Shown here: one piece after another, positions 59,866 to 64,000 of the stretch
Layout of the letters: every line of letters starts with the position of its first letter
Position numbering within the stretch: position 1 is the first letter of the stretch
Assembly (NCBI RefSeq): GCF_009651005.1
Contig: NZ_WHVW01000001.1
Location: 224,511-288,510, forward strand
DNA: 64,000 nt
Reading direction: 5' to 3'
From: Sporosarcina obsidiansis
GTDB taxonomy: Bacteria > Bacillota > Bacilli > Bacillales_A > Planococcaceae
The notes under the pieces: model-generated
The model's database searches: none
The model's input: the letters and a program-made list of their open reading frames with translations, nothing else
What the model was told of the DNA's origin: nothing
Made by a program: the position numbers and the translations under genes

Positions 59866-62301
59866 ATGAAAAAAAATTGGATGAAACAAGTTGGAATCAC
59901 ATGGATTGTTGGAGCTTCTATTTATGCTTTCCCGACTATTGGACAGGCAAACGAAACAGGCGAATCAAACGGAATACACATTGAAGTCAATGAGACTAGT
60001 GAACTTAAGGATACTAAGCCAATTATTGATTTGCAATTGGAGAATGTACCAGTTGTAGGCGATGTAAAGGTTCAAATTCCTTCACCAACTAAGCGAACTG
60101 AAAATGAAAAACAAAGTGATACGTCTATCGCAAAGGTGCAAGTAAGTGACGGGATCATTGATAATTTGGAAGTCGACGTGGCGCCTGTGAAAAAAGCTGA
60201 ACAGCAGGAGACAGAACAAGTGAACACAGCTGTCGCCACTGTAAATCTTTCCACGCCTGTGACAAATGAGGTCGAAGTGGATGTGATCGCAGCAGAAAAA
60301 ACGGAACAGCAGAAATCTACTACGACTTCTACAAATGTTGCTAAAGTAACAGCGGAAGAGTTGCCGATCGTTGGGAAAACGGATGTAGGTGTGGCGGAAC
60401 AGAGACGAGAATCTACAGACTCTACTAACACATATGACGGTGGAGTAGTGGAGGCAACTATAGAAAATGTGCCGGTAGTGGAAGAAACTCATATCGGTGT
60501 GCTCGACAAACATGTGAAGAAAACGGAAGATTCCTACACAGAAAAAGGAGGGGTAGTAGAAGCGGATTTAGAAGCACCTGGTTTGCTTGAAGACACTCAT
60601 GTAGGCGTCTTGGATTCACACATCCAGCAAGATGGGAATTCCACTCAATATGATGGTGGCGTAGTCGAAGCAACGATTGAACAAGCACCCATTTTAGGTG
60701 AGACGCATGTCGGTGTGTTGGATCGCCATGTGAAGAAGACCGAAGACTCTTTTATGCGCGATGGTGGTGTAGTGGAAGCAGATCTAGCGGCCCCTGGTTT
60801 GTTGGATGATACGCATGTAGGTGTTTTAGATTCACACCTCCAGCAAGATGGAAATTCCACTCAATATACTGGAGGCGTAGTCGAAGCAATGATCGATCAA
60901 GCACCCATTTTAGGAGAGACGCATATCGGTGTGTTGGATCGCCATGTGAAGCAGACCGAAGACTCTTATACCAGTAATGGCGGTGTAGTAGAAGCTGATC
61001 TAGCGGTTCCTGGTTTATTGGATACTACACATATAGGTGTTCTAGATTCACACATCCAGCAAGATGGAAATTCCACTCAATATACTGGAGGCGTAGTCGA
61101 AGCAACGATCGATCAAGCACCCATTTTAGAAGAGACGCATATCGGTGTGTTGGATCGCCATGTGAAGCAGACGGAAGACTCTTATACCACTAATGGCAGT
61201 GTAGTGGAAGCTGATCTAGCAGCCTCTGGTTTATTGGATACTACGCATGTCGGTGTTCTAGATTCACACATCCAGCAAGATGGAGATTCCACTCAATATA
61301 ATGGAGGCGTAGTCGAAGCAACGATCGATCAAGCACCCATTTTAGGTGAGACGCATGTCGGTGTGTTGGATCGTCATGAGATGAAGGATGAAAATCAAGC
61401 TTCTTTATCAACTGGTGTAGCACAGCTCGGTTTGGATGGTGTGCTTTTGAAAGACAGCACAGTAGACATTCTGGCAAAGCATATACAGACGACAGATGAA
61501 GGAACATACGTGAAACAAGGCGGTGTAATGGTAGATGTAACATTACCGATTTTAGGTAATATTCAGGCTGATATTTTGACTGATGAGACATTCAAGCCGT
61601 CTGCCATAATTCCGCCAACTACCGATCCGAATGAACCGACAATCCCCGGGACAGATTCAGGAGAGGATGATGAAAATACCAACGGCGGAGATGGGACAAC
61701 GAATCCGAATGAAAATAATGGGCAGCCAGAAACTCCACCGACTGAAGGAGAGAATCCTATACCACCCGTGACGGATAACGATGGAGATAACAACTCCAAC
61801 CCTGGAAATGACAATGGTTCCAATGAACAGAAAGATCCCGAGAGTATACCAACTATCAATCCAAATGAAAATGAAGGTCCTGAGACAAATGGGAACAATA
61901 ACACGCCCAATGAAGGACTTCCTGAAGAAAACGGGACTTCCGATTCGGATGATGGGCGTTTAGACCCCAATTTAGATGAAAATGAGGAACCTTCATTTGA
62001 AAGTAATGATTCTGATCAGCAAACAAATGAAGAAGCTTCAGTCGGTTCAACGAAGCTAGATGGAAACAACGGAATGACCGCACCAAAACTATTGAAAGAT
62101 GGTCAATTATTTGATAGGAACACAGCGAATCCTACCGATTGGTCAAATCGTTCAGCTGACCAACCGCTTGCATTTGATTCGTCTAAAAAATTACCAACAA
62201 CAGGTGGCCTTTTGGATCCTGGATTAACTGCAGTATTGGCGATGCTACTCATGTTTGGCGGCTTTACAGCACGAAAATGGGCGCAGAGTAAAAATGGGTA
62301 A
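59866..62301 (+). CDS. LPXTG-anchored surface protein with nine 36-residue repeats
   Basis: An 811-residue cell-wall protein. A signal peptide (to about residue 28, GQANE) is followed by nine 36-residue repeats, each 108 bp, starting at 60439 and ending near 61410. They alternate between type A (GGVVEATIEQAPILGETHVGVLDRH) and type B (GGVVEADLAAPGLLDDTHVGVLDSH), giving a 72-residue super-repeat. An acidic Pro/Asn-rich spacer spans about 585-740. LPTTG at 776-780, a hydrophobic span and a basic tail form the sorting signal. The class D sortase gene directly downstream (8-bp overlap) is likely its transpeptidase. Ligand and role are unknown. The repeats contain no cysteine or catalytic motif. 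Confidence 0.9.
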   Translation: MKKNWMKQVGITWIVGASIYAFPTIGQANETGESNGIHIEVNETSELKDTKPIIDLQLENVPVVGDVKVQIPSPTKRTENEKQSDTSIAKVQVSDGIIDNLEVDVAPVKKAEQQETEQVNTAVATVNLSTPVTNEVEVDVIAAEKTEQQKSTTTSTNVAKVTAEELPIVGKTDVGVAEQRRESTDSTNTYDGGVVEATIENVPVVEETHIGVLDKHVKKTEDSYTEKGGVVEADLEAPGLLEDTHVGVLDSHIQQDGNSTQYDGGVVEATIEQAPILGETHVGVLDRHVKKTEDSFMRDGGVVEADLAAPGLLDDTHVGVLDSHLQQDGNSTQYTGGVVEAMIDQAPILGETHIGVLDRHVKQTEDSYTSNGGVVEADLAVPGLLDTTHIGVLDSHIQQDGNSTQYTGGVVEATIDQAPILEETHIGVLDRHVKQTEDSYTTNGSVVEADLAASGLLDTTHVGVLDSHIQQDGDSTQYNGGVVEATIDQAPILGETHVGVLDRHEMKDENQASLSTGVAQLGLDGVLLKDSTVDILAKHIQTTDEGTYVKQGGVMVDVTLPILGNIQADILTDETFKPSAIIPPTTDPNEPTIPGTDSGEDDENTNGGDGTTNPNENNGQPETPPTEGENPIPPVTDNDGDNNSNPGNDNGSNEQKDPESIPTINPNENEGPETNGNNNTPNEGLPEENGTSDSDDGRLDPNLDENEEPSFESNDSDQQTNEEASVGSTKLDGNNGMTAPKLLKDGQLFDRNTANPTDWSNRSADQPLAFDSSKKLPTTGGLLDPGLTAVLAMLLMFGGFTARKWAQSKNG

Positions 62302-62935
62302 GCAACGAACAGTTCATAAAGGTTCTTTTGCTAAATGGATTGGCAATGGCTTGATAGTGGCGGGAGCAGTTATTTTGCTGCTACTCGCTGCAGGGCTTAA
62401 AACGAATTCGACTCAACAAACAGAGCGCTTAGAGGCTTTTTCAACAATGAAAGCAGAAGCGTCAATAGCTACTCATTCTGAAATTTATTCGGAAATGAAA
62501 AACTCCTCGCCGAATACTAAAACTAAATCACGAATGGAAAGAATTGAAGGTATTTTAGAAATTCCGCAGATTGATCTAGAAGCCCCTGTTTTATTAGGTG
62601 CAGATGAAACAACATTGGCGGAAGGGCTAGGTGCAATTGAAAATATGGATGACCCTGGTAGAATGGACGGTAGCTATGCCATTGCAGGTCACCAATCCTA
62701 TCTATTTGGACAATACTTTAATCGGCTTCATGAAATGGTAGTCGGGCAGGAGTTTACCTTCGACACATTGGAAGGTATTCAGCAGTATAGAGTATTTGAC
62801 ATCCAAGTCGTCAAACCAGAACAAGTAGAAATACTAGATCGCCAAAAAGGAATTGCTCTGATGTCACTCATTACTTGCTATCCAGAACGTTCCAATAAAT
62901 ACAGGCTTGTCGTACAGGCTAAACGTATAAAATAG
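62294..62935 (+). CDS. Class D sortase
   Basis: A 213-residue sortase. I start at ATG 62294, inside the 3' end of the LPXTG gene (8-bp overlap), with only a weak ribosome-binding site, so translational coupling is likely. An N-terminal membrane anchor (about residues 13-35) precedes the catalytic barrel. The triad is His in AGHQSY (about 127), Cys in SLITCYP (about 190) and Arg in NKYRLVV (about 202). The ITCYP/TLxTC pattern fits class D. It probably anchors the preceding LPTTG protein to the wall. Class D sortases are often linked to sporulation or envelope development. Confidence 0.9.
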   Translation: MGKQRTVHKGSFAKWIGNGLIVAGAVILLLLAAGLKTNSTQQTERLEAFSTMKAEASIATHSEIYSEMKNSSPNTKTKSRMERIEGILEIPQIDLEAPVLLGADETTLAEGLGAIENMDDPGRMDGSYAIAGHQSYLFGQYFNRLHEMVVGQEFTFDTLEGIQQYRVFDIQVVKPEQVEILDRQKGIALMSLITCYPERSNKYRLVVQAKRIK

Positions 62936-62944
62936 TATACGAGA

Positions 62945-62977
62945 AAACCTCCAATCGAAGGTGATTGGAGGTTTTTG
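62945..62977 (+). terminator. Terminator after the sortase gene
   Basis: AAACCTCCAATC and GATTGGAGGTTT form a perfect 12-bp stem, followed by TTGATTTT. Confidence 0.85.
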
Positions 62978-63083
62978 ATTTTCAGGCTAGTCATTTAGAT
63001 TCAAGTTACATAGTATCTCCTAAAGACTCAGAAATTTATAGAAATATGATATACTTTGCCTAGAATAGAAAGGGGGAATTAGG

Positions 63084-63785
63084 ATGGCAGTAAAAAATTC
63101 AGATCGGTTTATTGTCGCATACAATCGAATTGACAAGGCGTTAGTCAAAATAACAGACATGCCAAATCACCTGTCTTTCTCTCGAAGAATCGACAAAGCA
63201 AAAGCGAAGAATGCACTGATTCGACGTTACGAGGATGAACTTCGGGAGTTCGGAAGTTTACGGAATGCGATTGTACATAATCGAACGGGATTAAATTTTG
63301 CTATTGCAGAGCCGCATGATGTAATCGTTGAATTGATTGAGATGATTGAAAAAGAATTGTCTCACCCATTGACTGTAAAAGATTTGTTCAAGAGGAAAGT
63401 ACATACATTGCAAGCGAAAGAGTCATTAGCGACAGGTTTGAAACTAGTGAGAGAAAAGAAATTCAATCAGCTGCCAATTTATCAAAAAGGAAGATTCATT
63501 GGATTGATTACGGCAAATGGTATTATGAATTGGTTGGCTGATCAAAATACAGAAAACATTTCCCGGGAAATACCGACATTATTTGATGTTTACAATCATG
63601 AAAAACGTAAAAATACATATCGTTTTGTAAAAAGCTCGGTGTCTGTGTATGAAGCGGAAGAATTTTTTAAGAGGTCGATTCTCAATGGAAAACGGCTAGA
63701 AGCACTACTCATTACGGAGAATGGTGGTAAGGATGAGAAGTTGATCGGTATTATTACTCCGTTAGATTTATTAAAGCTTGATTAA
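63084..63785 (+). CDS. HEPN-like helical domain fused to CBS domains
   Basis: A 233-residue protein. The N-terminal 90 residues are helical and carry R60-N-A-I-V-H65 in FGSLRNAIVHNR, the Rx4H pattern of HEPN domains, many of which are RNases. A pair of CBS domains follows (about 95-150: MTVKDLFKRKVHTLQAKESLATGLKLVREKKFNQLPI-like; and 165-233, ending EKLIGIITPLDLLKLD). CBS pairs bind adenosine nucleotides. The combination suggests a nucleotide-gated RNA-binding or RNase activity, but a non-catalytic HEPN role is equally possible. The ribosome-binding site AAAGGGGG is good. No partner gene is beside it in the window. Confidence 0.75.
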   Translation: MAVKNSDRFIVAYNRIDKALVKITDMPNHLSFSRRIDKAKAKNALIRRYEDELREFGSLRNAIVHNRTGLNFAIAEPHDVIVELIEMIEKELSHPLTVKDLFKRKVHTLQAKESLATGLKLVREKKFNQLPIYQKGRFIGLITANGIMNWLADQNTENISREIPTLFDVYNHEKRKNTYRFVKSSVSVYEAEEFFKRSILNGKRLEALLITENGGKDEKLIGIITPLDLLKLD

Positions 63786-63815
63786 TTGCGAAGTAGAAAA
63801 AGCGGTATATATTGG

Positions 63816-63953
63816 ATGATACATTATTATTTTATGAACCTGTTTTTAATGGCTTTAGCTGATCTCGCAGTTGCGTCTTTGCTGGTGGCGGGTATGTTTT
63901 GGGAGAGCTATCCTGTTTTGTTGCTGATCAAGTTTAAGCGAACTTCTTTTTAG
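63816..63953 (+). CDS. Possible 45-residue hydrophobic small protein
   Basis: A 46-codon frame (MIHYYFMNLFLMALADLAVASLLVAGMF...) encodes a single hydrophobic segment and a basic tail (IKFKRTSF). No convincing ribosome-binding site precedes it, so it may be chance. The rest of 63786-64000 holds only a short GC-rich inverted repeat near 63975-63997. Confidence 0.25.
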   Translation: MIHYYFMNLFLMALADLAVASLLVAGMFWESYPVLLLIKFKRTSF

Positions 63954-64000
63954 AGTGTAGGGTGAGTGGTCCTAGTCCCGCTTCGGCGCTGGGGGATTGC

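Noticed and set aside
58141..62301. The two repeat proteins as S-layer or collagen-like adhesins
   Set aside because: No SLH domain, Gly-X-Y repeat or known adhesin motif; only the LPTTG sorting signal of the second is supported.

Overview
The window looks like the chromosome of a low-GC Gram-positive bacterium of the Bacillales, probably the Planococcaceae (Sporosarcina-like); that placement is inference. Supporting signs are strong AGGAGG ribosome-binding sites, frequent GTG and TTG starts, CcpA-type cre sites, a GbsR-controlled OpuA locus, a class D sortase with an LPXTG substrate, a TPP riboswitch, and no mobile element or stable RNA gene.

Layout. (1) 1-8143: secreted surface proteins in two divergent groups: an edge-truncated Ig-like protein plus an SbsA-like protein on the minus strand, and a VWA / cohesin / cohesin-dockerin operon on the plus strand. 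(2) 8245-11107: GbsR-type regulator divergent from opuAA-opuAB, without an adjacent binding protein. (3) 11119-18662: an ABC ATPase relic, a PfkB kinase, a chemoreceptor, a CoxG-like relic, a secreted transglutaminase-like protein and a CDF metal exporter, with three short 21-bp-period repeat arrays between genes. (4) 19022-29690: a sigma-54 activator and a six-gene cluster whose urocanase-like, imidazolonepropionase-like and histidine-lyase-like enzymes all depart from the canonical families at substrate-contact positions. (5) 29861-33898: a homogenised 13-unit repeat array, then a MerR regulator with an acyl-CoA ligase and an acyl-CoA dehydrogenase. (6) 33971-35445: a small unknown protein and an SDR gene behind a TPP riboswitch. 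(7) 35603-50227: an L-fucose / deoxysugar or D-arabinose locus (mutarotase, DeoR regulator, ABC importer, oxidoreductase, isomerase, two kinases, two aldolases) followed by a ROK kinase. (8) 50306-51651: 3-oxoacid CoA-transferase. (9) 51936-57902: AraC-type regulator and a canonical hutU-hutI-yjiH operon. (10) 58141-62935: sigma-B-like promoter, repeat-rich secreted protein, LPXTG protein, class D sortase. (11) 63084-63785: a HEPN-like/CBS protein.

How the parts work together. The most interesting system is region 4. The same chromosome segment also carries a canonical hutU-hutI-yjiH set (region 9), so region 4 is a parallel copy whose lyase, hydratase and hydrolase have changed together, under a different class of regulator and a -24/-12 promoter with cre sites. 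I infer a catabolic route for a modified histidine (for example an N-methyl or sulfur-substituted imidazole amino acid, or a dipeptide of one), not ordinary histidine. The second notable signal is a family of non-coding arrays: four separate intergenic arrays each hold seven units of exactly 21 bp with a conserved CGGT...TTTGG core and variable middle, and a fifth is expanded to thirteen units.
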